Assembly: GCF_008923205.2 (NCBI RefSeq)
Contig: NZ_WBMS02000020.1
Coordinates: 1-64,000 of the forward strand
Source of the DNA: Actinomadura physcomitrii
Lineage (GTDB): Bacteria; Actinomycetota; Actinomycetes; Streptosporangiales; Streptosporangiaceae
Direction: 5' to 3'
Length of the DNA: 64,000 nucleotides
Below the pieces are notes generated by a model. It saw nothing but the letters and a program-made list of their open reading frames with translations. It made no database searches and was not told where the DNA came from. Of this stretch, positions 26,614 through 35,566 are shown piece by piece. Both the position numbers and the translations under genes were made by a program. Position 1 is the first letter of the stretch, and each line of letters starts with the position of its first letter.

Positions 26614-26698
26614 ACTCCAGGGCACCGAGCTCTGTTCGCGGCGCCGGCCGTCTAGGAGGCGCCGGGGCGACCGCGACGACGCCGCGGAGGCGTGCGGC

Positions 26699-27880
26699 CT
26701 AAGCCGGCACGTCGAGCACGACGGCGCTGCCCATCCCGCCGCCCGCGCACATCGCGGCGACGCCGATGCCGCCGCCGCGGCGCCGCAGTTCGTGGATCAG
26801 CGTGAGCACCATCCGGGCGCCGGTCATCGCGATGGGATGCCCGAGGCTGCAGCCGCTGCCCAGGACGTTCACGATCCCCTCGTCGAGGCCGAGCGTCCGG
26901 CAGGCGGCGATGGGCACGGAGGCGAAGGCCTCGTTGATCTCCCAGAGCGCGACGTCGCCGGTCGTCAGCCCGGCGCGGTCCAGCGCCTTGGTGATGGCGC
27001 CCGACGGCGCGAGGCCGGTCTCGGCGGGCGGCACGCCGACCGAGCCCCACGCCCGCACGGTCGCCAGCGGCTCGAGCCCGTGCTCCTCGGCGAACGGGCG
27101 ACCGGTGAGGACGAGCGCGGCCGCCGCGTCGTTCACGCCCGCCGAGTTGCCGGCGGTGATGCTGAACCCCGGGATCTCGGGGTGCAGCGGCTTCAGCGAC
27201 GCGAGCTTCTCCAGGCTGGTGCTGCGCCGCGGGTGCTCGTCGACGTCGAAGGTGAAGCTCGTCCCGTCCCGGCGGGTGACCTCCAGCGGGAAGATCTCCT
27301 CCTTGAAGGCTCCGGAGTCGATCCCGGCGAAGGCCCGCTGGTGCGAGCGCAGCGCCCAGGCGTCCATCTCCTCGCGGGTGATGCCGGCCTTCACCGCGGC
27401 GTTCCAGCCGACCGTGATCGTCATGTCCCGGATCGGGGCGTCGGGCGTCTCGCGGTGGCTGGGCGCGAGCCAGTCCTCTTCCCACTCGTCGGTGCCGGGG
27501 ACGCGGCGGTTGGTCTTCGGCGCGGTCGAGCTCGACTGGGCGCCGCCCGCGACCACGACCCGGTCCATCCCGGCGATGATCGAGGACGCGGCGGTCTGCA
27601 CCGCCGCCAGCCCGGAGGCGCAGTGCCGGTTGTGGGCGATGCCCGGCGCGTTGACCAGCCCGGCCTCGATCGCGGCGTACCGGCCGATGGCTCCGCCGCC
27701 GTAGAGGGACTCGCCCATCACGACGTCGTCGAAGAGCTCGGGGGCGATCCCCGAGCGCCGCACCGCCTCGGCGACCGCCTTGGTGCCGAGTTCGAGCGCG
27801 TCGACATCGACCAGCGATCCCTTGAAGGCGGTTCCGATCGCGGTACGGGCACCCGAGACGATCAGCGCCTCATGGCTCAT
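26699..27880 (-). CDS. Acetyl-CoA acetyltransferase (thiolase)
   Basis: A 393-residue thiolase with the full catalytic set: Cys87 in HNRHCASGLAAVQ, His348 in LGHPIAMTGARM and Cys378 in AAMCAGGGMG. It cleaves a 3-ketoacyl-CoA to acetyl-CoA and a shortened acyl-CoA, or the reverse. It is monocistronic, with a TetR-type operator upstream and a strong hairpin downstream. It supplies the last step of beta-oxidation for this cluster. Confidence 0.94.
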   Translation of the reverse strand: MSHEALIVSGARTAIGTAFKGSLVDVDALELGTKAVAEAVRRSGIAPELFDDVVMGESLYGGGAIGRYAAIEAGLVNAPGIAHNRHCASGLAAVQTAASSIIAGMDRVVVAGGAQSSSTAPKTNRRVPGTDEWEEDWLAPSHRETPDAPIRDMTITVGWNAAVKAGITREEMDAWALRSHQRAFAGIDSGAFKEEIFPLEVTRRDGTSFTFDVDEHPRRSTSLEKLASLKPLHPEIPGFSITAGNSAGVNDAAAALVLTGRPFAEEHGLEPLATVRAWGSVGVPPAETGLAPSGAITKALDRAGLTTGDVALWEINEAFASVPIAACRTLGLDEGIVNVLGSGCSLGHPIAMTGARMVLTLIHELRRRGGGIGVAAMCAGGGMGSAVVLDVPA

Positions 27881-27920
27881 CCTGCGTCACTTCCCCTCGC
27901 CCGTGAAGGCGCCGTAGATG

Positions 27921-27937
27921 AGTGAGCATTTCCTAAC
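27921..27937. promoter_or_regulatory. TetR-type operator in divergent thiolase/hydrolase promoter
   Basis: AGTGAGCATTTCCTAAC between the two starts. On the plus side a TATAGT -10 box (27947-27952) follows, so the operator occupies the -35 region of the hydrolase. Confidence 0.6.
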
Positions 27938-27964
27938 ATCGATTTTTATAGTAACGTCCGCCGC

Positions 27965-28828
27965 ATGGCTGCGGCAAGCGTGAACGGCCTCACGGTGGGC
28001 TACGAAGTGATCGGGCACGGACGGCCCTGGGCGATCACGCCCGGAGGGCGGTTCAGCAAGGAGTCGCCGGGCGTCCGCGAGCTGGCCGAGGCGCTGGCCG
28101 AGCAGGGCAACCGGGTGCTGATCTGGGATCGCCCGAACACCGGAGAGTCGGACGTGTGCTTGACCGGCACGTCGGAGTCGGCCATGCAGGCCGACACCCT
28201 GGCCGCGTTGCTGCGGCACCTCGACATGGCGCCCGCCGTGATCATCGGCGGCTCGGGCGGTTCCCGGGTGTCGATGCTGACCGCCGCCCGGCACCCCGAC
28301 GTCGCGGCGGGGCTCGCGCTGTGGTGGATCAGCGGCGGCGTCTACGGCCTGCTGTCCATCGGCTCCCACTACTGCAACGGGTCGATCGCGGCCGCCTGGA
28401 GCGGCGGCATGGAGGCCGTCGCGGCGCTGCCGGAATGGGCCGAGTCCATCGAGCGCAACCCGGGCAACCGGCAGCGCATCCTCGACCAGGATCCCGCGGA
28501 GTTCATCGCGACGTTCGAACGCTGGCTGGCCGCCTACTGCCCCGACGACGCGCAGCTCGTCCCCGGTCTGAGCGACGACCAGGCACGGGCCCTCGACGTC
28601 CCGACGCTGGTCTTCCGCAACGGCGCGAGCGACCTGCACCACCGGCGGGAGACCTCGGAGCAGATCGCGGAGCGGCTTCCGAACGCCCGCCTCGTCGAGC
28701 CCCCGTGGGGCGACGCCGAGTGGAGCGAGCGCCAGGCGGCGCGCAACTCCGGCGAGGCCGCGGGCCTCTTCGTGCGCTGGCCCCTGCTCGCCCCGGCGCT
28801 GCTGGAGTGGGCGAAAGAGCTCCCCTGA
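27965..28828 (+). CDS. Alpha/beta hydrolase
   Basis: A 287-residue alpha/beta hydrolase with nucleophile motif GGSGGSR preceded by VIIGG, the IWDRPNTGESD loop and a predicted lid rich in Trp and Ala. The usual His is not in a clear GH context, so esterase, lactonase or C-C hydrolase activity cannot be separated. No ribosome site precedes the ATG and the TATAGT box is only 12 bases upstream, so the message is probably leaderless or nearly so. Monocistronic, and divergent from the thiolase. Confidence 0.82.
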   Translation: MAAASVNGLTVGYEVIGHGRPWAITPGGRFSKESPGVRELAEALAEQGNRVLIWDRPNTGESDVCLTGTSESAMQADTLAALLRHLDMAPAVIIGGSGGSRVSMLTAARHPDVAAGLALWWISGGVYGLLSIGSHYCNGSIAAAWSGGMEAVAALPEWAESIERNPGNRQRILDQDPAEFIATFERWLAAYCPDDAQLVPGLSDDQARALDVPTLVFRNGASDLHHRRETSEQIAERLPNARLVEPPWGDAEWSERQAARNSGEAAGLFVRWPLLAPALLEWAKELP

Positions 28829-28832
28829 CGGG

Positions 28833-28869
28833 TGGCGTGCCGGGGTCGTGGGATCGGCCGCCGGCACGC
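28833..28869. terminator. Bidirectional hairpin between convergent genes
   Basis: GGCGTGCCGG (28833-28842) pairs with CCGGCACGCC (28860-28869), 17-base loop, in the 53-base gap between convergent genes. Confidence 0.6.
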
Positions 28870-28881
28870 CGCGGCCCGGCA

Positions 28882-30588
28882 TCAGGCGTGCGTGACCAGG
28901 CGGCCGGGCTTCTCACCCGTCACCTCGTCGTGGTCGACCAGGACCGTGCCGTTGACGAGCGTGTAGTCGTAGCCTCGGGCCCGCTGGACGAACCGGTCGG
29001 CGCCGAGCGGCAGGTCGGCCACCATCTCCGGGGTGTCCAGGTGGAGGCGCTCCATGTCGATGACGTTCACGTCGGCGAACGCGCCCGGCCGCAGCACGCC
29101 GCGGTCGGCGAGCCCGAACAGGTCGGCGCCGTCCAGGGTCAGCTTCCTGATCGCGGGGCCGAGGCCGAGCAGGTTCTCCCCGCGCACCCAGTGCTTGAGG
29201 AAGTAGGTGGTGTTGCCCGCGTCCATCGTCAGGGCCACGTGCGCGCCGGCGTCGGCCACGCCGAGCACCACGTCCGGGTTGAGGATCATCTCGGCGACGG
29301 CGTCGAGGTCCTGGTTGAGCACCGGGTAGTACAGCAGGCCGCGCCCGCCGGTCTCGGCCGCGAAGTCCAGGAAGGCGGCGGCGGCGCTCACGCCGCGGCG
29401 GGCGGCCTCGGCGGCCAGGCTGTTGTCCGCCGAGACGTCGTAGTCGGCCGAGCCCGGCGGCATCAGGTAGAGCTTGGCCGGGTCCTTCGGCGCCAGCGGT
29501 CCCGACATCTCGGCGGGCCGCTCGGCCTCCTCCAGCAGGCGGCGCCGCTCCGTCTCGTCGGCCAGCGCCTTCAGGCGGGCCTCGAACGGCCGGGACATGA
29601 GCTCGGCCCACGCCGGCAGGGTGTCGTAGGGGGTGCGGCCGACCAGGCCGTAGAGAATCGCGCTGCCGCGCACGGCCGTCATCGGCCGCAGGTCGGCGCC
29701 GCGGCCGCGCGCCGCGGCCACCTCGTCCATCACCCATGACCAGAGGCCGGGCCGCCGGTCGCTCTGCATGATGGAGAACGCCAGGGGGCGGCCCGAGGCG
29801 CGGCTCACCTCCTCCATCCACGCCATCTCGGCGGTGGAGTTCTTCCGCTCGGCGCCGTCGCGCTCGCCGATGCGCGGGACGACCTGGAAGGTGCCGCGGC
29901 CGCGCTCGGCCAGCACGCCGGCGATGGCGGCGAGTTCGGCGGGCAGTGCGAAGGTGCCCGGTACCTGGCGTCCGTCCGGGACGGTGTGCAGGTAGGTGCG
30001 CGACGTGGAGAAGCCCAGGGCGCCGCCGTCGATGGCCTCGCCCACGACGGCGGCCATCGCGGCGATGTCGTCGTCGGTCGCGGGCGACTCGTCCAGGCTC
30101 CGCTCCCCCATCACGTAGTGCCGCAGCGCGCAGTGGCCGACGAGACCGCCCGCGTTCGGGCCGAACTCGCGGCGGCCCAGCGCCTTCAGGTAGTCGCCAT
30201 AGGTCTCCCAGCCCCAGTCGAGCCCGGCCATGATCGTGTCGGCCGGGATGTCCTCGACCGACTCCATCATCGTGGCGAGGTAGCCTTCCTGGCCGGGGCG
30301 GACGGGCGCGAAGGTGACGCCGCAGTTGCCCATCACGACGGTGGTGACGCCGTGGTAGCAGGACGGGGTGGCCAGCGGGTCCCAGAAGAGCTGGGCGTCG
30401 AGATGGGTGTGCACGTCGATGAAACCGGGGGTGACGAGCCGGTCGGAGGCGTCGATCTCCCGCCGGCCGCGTCCCTCGACCGCGCCCACCTCGGTGACGC
30501 GGTCGCCGTCGACGGCGACGTCGGCTCGCCGGGGGGCGGCGCCGGTGCCGTCGGCCACGTCGCCGTTGCGGATCACGATGTCGTGCAT
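28882..30588 (-). CDS. N-acyl-D-amino-acid deacylase-like amidohydrolase (COG3653)
   Basis: A 568-residue urease-superfamily amidohydrolase. It shows IRNGDVADGTGAAPRRADVAV, the metal motif PGFIDVHTHLDAQLFWDP, VVMGNCGVTFAP, GALGFSTSRTY and VLGVADAGAHVAL, and ends with PGAFADVNVIDMERL. The family deacylates N-acyl-D-amino acids, but most actinobacterial members are uncharacterised. A second member is at 53732 in the same regulon. AAGGA precedes the ATG, and a TetR-type operator is upstream. Confidence 0.88.
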   Translation of the reverse strand: MHDIVIRNGDVADGTGAAPRRADVAVDGDRVTEVGAVEGRGRREIDASDRLVTPGFIDVHTHLDAQLFWDPLATPSCYHGVTTVVMGNCGVTFAPVRPGQEGYLATMMESVEDIPADTIMAGLDWGWETYGDYLKALGRREFGPNAGGLVGHCALRHYVMGERSLDESPATDDDIAAMAAVVGEAIDGGALGFSTSRTYLHTVPDGRQVPGTFALPAELAAIAGVLAERGRGTFQVVPRIGERDGAERKNSTAEMAWMEEVSRASGRPLAFSIMQSDRRPGLWSWVMDEVAAARGRGADLRPMTAVRGSAILYGLVGRTPYDTLPAWAELMSRPFEARLKALADETERRRLLEEAERPAEMSGPLAPKDPAKLYLMPPGSADYDVSADNSLAAEAARRGVSAAAAFLDFAAETGGRGLLYYPVLNQDLDAVAEMILNPDVVLGVADAGAHVALTMDAGNTTYFLKHWVRGENLLGLGPAIRKLTLDGADLFGLADRGVLRPGAFADVNVIDMERLHLDTPEMVADLPLGADRFVQRARGYDYTLVNGTVLVDHDEVTGEKPGRLVTHA

Positions 30589-30656
30589 GGGTCACGTCCT
30601 TCCGGCCGGTGCACCGCGGTGCCGGCTCGCGGGTCGCGCCGCGGGCGCGAGAGTAA

Positions 30657-30673
30657 GAGAGCGTGTACTCACT
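30657..30673. promoter_or_regulatory. TetR-type operator upstream of deacylase-like gene
   Basis: Minus strand AGTGAGTACACGCTCTC, directly after a TATGGT -10-like hexamer (30675-30680). Confidence 0.58.
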
Positions 30674-30719
30674 AACCATAACGCCCACCTGAGCTTTACG
30701 TCACCCGGCGAGGACTAGA

Positions 30720-30736
30720 GAGAGTATGTGCTCACT
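30720..30736. promoter_or_regulatory. TetR-type operator upstream of SDR-ferredoxin operon
   Basis: Minus strand AGTGAGCACATACTCTC. Together with the copy at 30657 it gives each of the two divergent units its own site. Confidence 0.6.
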
Positions 30737-30802
30737 TTGCTAGAGTGCAGTGCGAGGAGCGTCCTGCTCCGGAACTCACCCTCGGGAGTGCTCTTGGGAT
30801 CG

Positions 30803-31609
30803 ATGGACGGCCGCGTGGCGCTCGTCACCGGCGCAAGCCGCGGCATCGGGCAGTACATCGCCGAACGATTCGCGGCCGAGGGAGCGGCGCTGGCGCTGGT
30901 GGCGCGCACGGTCACCCCCGGCGCGTCGGCCCTCCCCGGGTCGCTCGAAGAGGTCGTGGAACGGATCCGGGCCAAAGGCGGCCGGGCGGAGGCGGTCCCC
31001 GCCGACCTCACCGACCCGGCCGACGTGGAGACGATCGTGGAGCGGGCGGAGGCGACGCTCGGCCCGGTGGACACCCTCGTGAACAACGCGGGGGTGAACT
31101 TCTACGGACCGGCTCTGGAGATCCCGCCGCGGCGCTACGCGCTGATGTTCCAGATGATGGTGCACACTCCGTTCCGCCTCTGCCAGCTCGCGGTTCCCGG
31201 CATGGTCGAGCGCGGCCGGGGCTGGGTGCTGAACATCACCTCCAAGCAGGCCCGCCACCCGCTCGGCCCGCCGTACCCGGACTGGGCCAGCGACGGGTGC
31301 ACGCCCTACGGGATGTGCAAGGCCGCGCTGGACCGGCTCACGACCGGCCTGGCGGCGGAGGTGCACGGCTCCGGCGTGAACGTCAACGCACTGGGGACGT
31401 CGGGCCTGGTGATGACCCCGGGCGTGGCCGTGGTGTCCCCGCACACGCCCGATACCGCCCCCGTCGAGGACGACGACGCCATGGCGACCGCCGCCCTGGA
31501 ACTGTGCGGGGCGCCTCCCGGCACCGGGACCGGCCGCATCGGCTACAGCATGGAACTGCTCGGCCGGCCCTTTCCGGAGGGGCCGTGGTCCCTGGCCGCC
31601 ACGTTCTGA
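30803..31609 (+). CDS. SDR-family oxidoreductase
   Basis: A 268-residue short-chain dehydrogenase: VALVTGASRGIGQYIAERFA, NNAGVNFYG and YGMCKAALDRL as the active-site Tyr-Lys. The Ser is replaced by a Thr-Ser pair (NITSKQ), and the insertion after the active site (RHPLGPPYPDWASDG) is longer than usual. ATG 30803 is chosen; TTG 30794 has a better-placed GGGAG and is a real alternative. Followed 28 bases later by a ferredoxin. Confidence 0.85.
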   Translation: MDGRVALVTGASRGIGQYIAERFAAEGAALALVARTVTPGASALPGSLEEVVERIRAKGGRAEAVPADLTDPADVETIVERAEATLGPVDTLVNNAGVNFYGPALEIPPRRYALMFQMMVHTPFRLCQLAVPGMVERGRGWVLNITSKQARHPLGPPYPDWASDGCTPYGMCKAALDRLTTGLAAEVHGSGVNVNALGTSGLVMTPGVAVVSPHTPDTAPVEDDDAMATAALELCGAPPGTGTGRIGYSMELLGRPFPEGPWSLAATF

Positions 31610-31637
31610 CCGTTTCGAAGACGAAGGAGTACGGCTG

Positions 31638-31826
31638 ATGAAGGTCTCTGTGGATCCGGACCGGTGCCAGGGGCACGCGCGCTGCTGGGACATCTGCCCG
31701 GAGGTGTTCGACCTCGACGAGCAGGGGCACGGGACGGTGACGCTTCCCGAAGTCCCGGCCAGGCTGGAGGCCAAGGTCTCCGACGCGGTGGCCAACTGCC
31801 CCGAACGCGCCATCGTCATCGGCTGA
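31638..31826 (+). CDS. [3Fe-4S]-type ferredoxin
   Basis: A 62-residue ferredoxin with Cys10, Cys16 and Cys54 (RCQGHARC, ANCPERAI) plus an extra Cys20 (DICPEVFD) close to the cluster. This is the type that feeds electrons to P450s; two P450 genes are in this window (50176 and the right edge), though not adjacent. Good AAGGAG upstream of the ATG. A large hairpin ends the unit. Confidence 0.9.
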   Translation: MKVSVDPDRCQGHARCWDICPEVFDLDEQGHGTVTLPEVPARLEAKVSDAVANCPERAIVIG

Positions 31827-31842
31827 CACCGGCCGCTCGAAG

Positions 31843-31889
31843 CGCGCCGTCGCCGCCGCCCCGGAGGCTGGGGCGGCGGCGACGGCGCG
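31843..31889. terminator. Very strong bidirectional hairpin
   Basis: A perfect 20-base stem (31843-31862 with 31870-31889) and a 7-base loop, between the convergent ferredoxin and amidohydrolase genes. Confidence 0.85.
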
Positions 31890-31902
31890 TGCGGGGGGGC
31901 GG

Positions 31903-33111
31903 TCAGGAGAGGTCGATCGAGGCGGGGTCGGCCGGCGTGAAGTCGTAGACCCGGGACGCGTTGCCGATGGTGATCTTGTGCTGGGTCTCCTCGGGCAGGT
32001 GGCCGAGCCACTTGTTGGCCATCTCGACGGTGTCGGGCCAGGTGGAGTCCGAGTGCGGGTAGTCGGCCTCCAGCATCACGTTGTCCTCGCCGATGATGTC
32101 GAGCAGCCGGACGCCCGCCTGGTCCTCGATGAACGTCCCGAAGACGTGGTCCTTGAAGAGCCGGCGGATGTCGGTGTCCAGGTCGAACGACGCCTCGCCC
32201 TTCGCCTCGCCCCGGTCGTGGGCGGCGTTCATGTCGATGTCGAAGCGGGACGCCCAGAACCGCTGCTTGTCGATGACCTGCTCGGCCCGCTCCAGGAAGT
32301 AGGGGATCCAGCCGATCGAGCCCTCCGACAGCGCGATGCGCAGGTTGTCGAACTGCTGGAACTTGCCGCTGAACAGCCAGTCCAGCATGGTGCCCGCCTG
32401 GTTGGCGGCGGCCGAGTACGCCATGAACGCGAGCGTCGGCATGTCCGGCGAGGTCCGGATCAGGTTGGACGACGATCCGACGTGCATCGACACGACCAGG
32501 CCGGTCTCGTCGCAGGCCCGCAGGACGGGGTCCCAGTGGCCGGTGTGGATGGACGGCAGCCCCAGCTTGGTGGGGTTCTCGGAGAACGCGATGGACTTGG
32601 CGCCGCGGGCGGCCGTCCGCTCGATCTCGGCGGCGGCGAGGGCCGGGTCCCACAGCGGGATGATCATCATCGGGATGAACCGGCCCGGGTAGGCGTCCGC
32701 GAACTCCTCCAGGATGAAGTCGTTCCACGCCCGGACGCACAGCAGCGCCAGGTCCTTGTCCGCGGCCTCGTGGAAGACCTGCCCGCAGTAGCGGGGGAAG
32801 GACGGGAAGAGCATGGACGACAGCACGAAGCCCTGGTTCATGTCGGCCACGCGCGCCGCCGGGTCGTAGCAGCCCGGCCGCATCTCGTCGTAGGTGATCG
32901 GCTCGGGCGAGAACTCCTCGCGCTTCTTGCCGGCCACCGCGTTCAGTCCGGTGGTGACGATCTGGCGGTCCTCGTAGACCCAGAACTCCGAGTCCCCGTC
33001 CCGCACGATCCGCGGGCCTTCGTCCCGCCGGCTCGCCGGCAGGCGTTCCTGCCACAGCCGGGCGGGTTCGATGAGATGGTCATCGACCGAGATGAACCAG
33101 GTGAACGACAT
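31903..33111 (-). CDS. COG2159 amidohydrolase, long form
   Basis: A 402-residue TIM-barrel amidohydrolase_2 member. It has DDHLIEPARLW at the N-terminus in place of HxH, MIIPLWDP, VVSMHVGSSSN, ALSEGSIGWIPYFLERA and VMLEADYPHSDSTW with the conserved Asp. Two more long-form paralogues are at 39839 and 48890. Their substrates are unknown; the family includes decarboxylases and hydrolases of ring-derived acids. GGGAG precedes the ATG, and a TetR-type operator is 40 bases upstream. Confidence 0.88.
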   Translation of the reverse strand: MSFTWFISVDDHLIEPARLWQERLPASRRDEGPRIVRDGDSEFWVYEDRQIVTTGLNAVAGKKREEFSPEPITYDEMRPGCYDPAARVADMNQGFVLSSMLFPSFPRYCGQVFHEAADKDLALLCVRAWNDFILEEFADAYPGRFIPMMIIPLWDPALAAAEIERTAARGAKSIAFSENPTKLGLPSIHTGHWDPVLRACDETGLVVSMHVGSSSNLIRTSPDMPTLAFMAYSAAANQAGTMLDWLFSGKFQQFDNLRIALSEGSIGWIPYFLERAEQVIDKQRFWASRFDIDMNAAHDRGEAKGEASFDLDTDIRRLFKDHVFGTFIEDQAGVRLLDIIGEDNVMLEADYPHSDSTWPDTVEMANKWLGHLPEETQHKITIGNASRVYDFTPADPASIDLS

Positions 33112-33150
33112 GCGGGTCTCCCAACCACTCCGTGGATCGAATGGAGATAT

Positions 33151-33167
33151 GAAAGCGAACGCTCACA
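33151..33167. promoter_or_regulatory. TetR-type operator upstream of amidohydrolase
   Basis: GAAAGCGAACGCTCACA (minus: TGTGAGCGTTCGCTTTC), immediately after a TACCAT -10-like hexamer on the minus strand. Confidence 0.66.
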
Positions 33168-33216
33168 TACCATGGTAGGTGCGCGGTGCCGCCTGCGCCA
33201 GAGGACCGGTGCGAGG

Positions 33217-34359
33217 TCAGCGGTACCTTTCGGCCAGCCGCGCGCGGTGCGCGGCCGGCGAGCCGAACAGCGAACGGTTGAGCATGGCGCGCTTCAGATG
33301 CACATGCACGCCGCTCTCCCACGTGTAGCCCATGCCCCCGTGCAACTGCATCGCCTTGCCCACGACGTCGACGGCCGCGGCGCACGTGTACGACTTGGCC
33401 ATGGCGGCCGCCACGCCCGTCGCGGAGTCGTCTCCGCCGGGAGGGCCGGAGAGGCACCGCACGGCGCCCTCGACGAGCCGCCGGGCCACCGAGATCCGCA
33501 CCCGCATGTCGGCGCACGCGTGCTGGACCGCCTGGAAGGAGCCGATCGGCCGTCCGAACTGCTCGCGGACCTTGGCGTGCGCCACCGTCGCGTCCAGCAT
33601 CGCCTCGCTCACGCCGAGGCTGTCGCAGGCGACGGCGACGGCGGCCCGGTCGCGGACCCGGCCGAGCGCGAGCGCCGGGTCGCCCGCGAACCGCCAGACC
33701 GCCTCCTCGCCGACCGCCACGCCGTCCGCCGTGACCAGGCCGAAGCCGCGGGTCGCGTCGAGCACCGGCTGAGCGGTGCGGCCGAGGCCGGCCACGTCGG
33801 GCGCGACGTCGACGATCACCGGCACGCCGCCCGGGTCGAGGGCGGGCAGCAGCAGCCTGCCGGCCTCGGCGGCGCCGGGCACGAAGGCGGCCCGGCCGTG
33901 GAGCCGCGGGCCGCCGGGCCCCGCTTCCACGCGGAACGGCACCTCGCCCGCGGCACCGCCGGCCGCGCCGGCCGCGCCGTCGCCCGGCAGCGCGACGGCC
34001 GGGACGACCTCGCCGGACGCGGTCGCGGCGAGCAGCCGGTCCCGGCCGGGGCCCGGCTCCAGCAGGCCGAGCACGCCGGCGCCGAGGACGATCGCGCCGA
34101 GGTACGGGCCCCGCGCCGCCGCACGGCCCATCTCCTCCAGGACGACGGCGACCTCGGCGAAGGTGGCGTCCGCGCCGTTCAGCGCCTCGGGCGCCTCCAG
34201 GCCGAGCCACCCCGCCTCGGCGACCGACCGCCAGTCGAGCGCGGCCTCGGGCCCCTTCTCGGTCAGCAGGTCGCGCGCCACGGCGCGCAGCTCGTCCCGA
34301 AGCTCTGCCTCCAGGCCGCCGGCCAGGTCGCCGCCTCCAGGGGAGCGTTCCGCAGACAT
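33217..34359 (-). CDS. Acyl-CoA dehydrogenase, FadE-like subunit (unlike pair 1)
   Basis: A 380-residue acyl-CoA dehydrogenase of the divergent kind. The N-terminal half is Ala/Gly-rich and poor in FAD-loop motifs, while the C-terminus has REQFGRPIGSFQAVQHACADM and the hallmark MQLHGGMGYTWESGVHVHLKRA. In mycobacterial steroid degradation such subunits pair with a second unlike subunit to form alpha2beta2 enzymes. The partner would be the next gene upstream (34364), 4 bases away. Terminal gene of a five-gene overlapping run from 38446. Confidence 0.88.
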   Translation of the reverse strand: MSAERSPGGGDLAGGLEAELRDELRAVARDLLTEKGPEAALDWRSVAEAGWLGLEAPEALNGADATFAEVAVVLEEMGRAAARGPYLGAIVLGAGVLGLLEPGPGRDRLLAATASGEVVPAVALPGDGAAGAAGGAAGEVPFRVEAGPGGPRLHGRAAFVPGAAEAGRLLLPALDPGGVPVIVDVAPDVAGLGRTAQPVLDATRGFGLVTADGVAVGEEAVWRFAGDPALALGRVRDRAAVAVACDSLGVSEAMLDATVAHAKVREQFGRPIGSFQAVQHACADMRVRISVARRLVEGAVRCLSGPPGGDDSATGVAAAMAKSYTCAAAVDVVGKAMQLHGGMGYTWESGVHVHLKRAMLNRSLFGSPAAHRARLAERYR

Positions 34360-34363
34360 CGGA

Positions 34364-35566
34364 TCAGGCTCCCTTCGGCTCGCGGGGCAGGCCGAGGCCG
34401 CGCTCGGCGATGATGGTGCGCTGGATCTCGCTGGTGCCGCCCGGGATCGTCCACTCCCACGAGCCGATGAAGTCCAGCGCCCAGGCGCCCGACTCCCAGC
34501 TGCTCGACAGCGGCTTGCGCAATTCGGTGTGCGCGGCGAGCCCCGCCACCTCCGTGCCGAAGTCGGTCATCCGCTGCAGCAGCTCGCTGTAGTAGAGCTT
34601 CACGATCGAGGCGTCCGCGCGGCCGACGGTGCCCGCCTCGTGCCGCTCCACCAGGTCGCGGCAGAGCGCGCGCAGGCCGGTCACCTCGGTCTCCAGCGCC
34701 GCCAGCCGGTCGGCCACCGGCGAGTCGCCGATCGGACGGGCCCCGCCGGGACCAGGGCGGGAGCACAGCTCCACCAGCCGGCGGAAGCCCGCGTTGCCGA
34801 GCCGCTCGGCCAGCTCCAGCATCGTCATGCCGCGCTCGGCCCCGAGCGTCTCCTGCGCCACCCGCCAGCCCTCGTTCGCGGGCCCGACGAGGTTCGCGGC
34901 GGGCACCTCCACGTCGTTGAGGAAGACCTCGCAGAAGTGGGACTCGCCGGTCGCCTGCCGGATCGGCCGGACGTCGATGCCGGGCGTGCGCATGTCCAGC
35001 AGGAAGTAGGAGATCCCGCGCCGTTTGGGAGCCTTCGGGTCGGTGCGGGCCAGGAGCAGGCACCAGTCGGCGTGCGCGGCCCCGCTCGCCCACAGCTTCT
35101 GCCCGTTGACCACGTAGGCGCCGCGTTCGCGGCGGGCGGTCGTCCTGAGGGCGGCCAGGTCGGACCCGGCGCCCGGCTCGGAGAAGCCCTGGACCCAGAT
35201 CTCGCCGTCCAGGATCGCCGGGAGGTGCCGCCGCCGCTGCTCGTCCGTCCCGGCGGCGAGCAGCGTCGCGGCGGCGTGGTGGATCGCGACGAACGCCAGC
35301 ACCAGCCGCGGCGCGTCGTGCGCGGCGAGCTCCTGGTAGAGCACGATCTGCTCGGCGACCGGCATCCCGCCGCCCCACTCGGCCGGCCAGTGCGGGACGG
35401 CGAACCCGGCGCGGCGCAGCTCCTGGAACCACGCCTTCTGGAAGGCGACGAACTCCTCCTCCCCCACGCCCGTCTGCGCCTCCCGCCAGCCGACGGGGAT
35501 GTGCGTCCTGCACCAGTCGCGCACGTGGGCGCGGAACGCCGTGAGGCCGGTGGCCGTGGCCGTCAC
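34364..35566 (-). CDS. Acyl-CoA dehydrogenase (unlike pair 1, FAD-loop subunit)
   Basis: A 400-residue acyl-CoA dehydrogenase with PHWPAEWGGGMPVAEQ, the loop WVQGFSEPGAGSDLAALRT, NGQKLWASGAAHADW and the tail TIPGGTSEIQRTIIAERGLGLPRE. It carries the FAD and substrate loops its neighbour lacks, as expected for one half of a heterotetramer. Start GTG 35566 overlaps the stop of the enoyl-CoA hydratase (GTGA); the open frame further upstream is noise. Substrate unknown, probably a branched or cyclic acyl-CoA (inference). Confidence 0.9.
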   Translation of the reverse strand: MTATATGLTAFRAHVRDWCRTHIPVGWREAQTGVGEEEFVAFQKAWFQELRRAGFAVPHWPAEWGGGMPVAEQIVLYQELAAHDAPRLVLAFVAIHHAAATLLAAGTDEQRRRHLPAILDGEIWVQGFSEPGAGSDLAALRTTARRERGAYVVNGQKLWASGAAHADWCLLLARTDPKAPKRRGISYFLLDMRTPGIDVRPIRQATGESHFCEVFLNDVEVPAANLVGPANEGWRVAQETLGAERGMTMLELAERLGNAGFRRLVELCSRPGPGGARPIGDSPVADRLAALETEVTGLRALCRDLVERHEAGTVGRADASIVKLYYSELLQRMTDFGTEVAGLAAHTELRKPLSSSWESGAWALDFIGSWEWTIPGGTSEIQRTIIAERGLGLPREPKGA

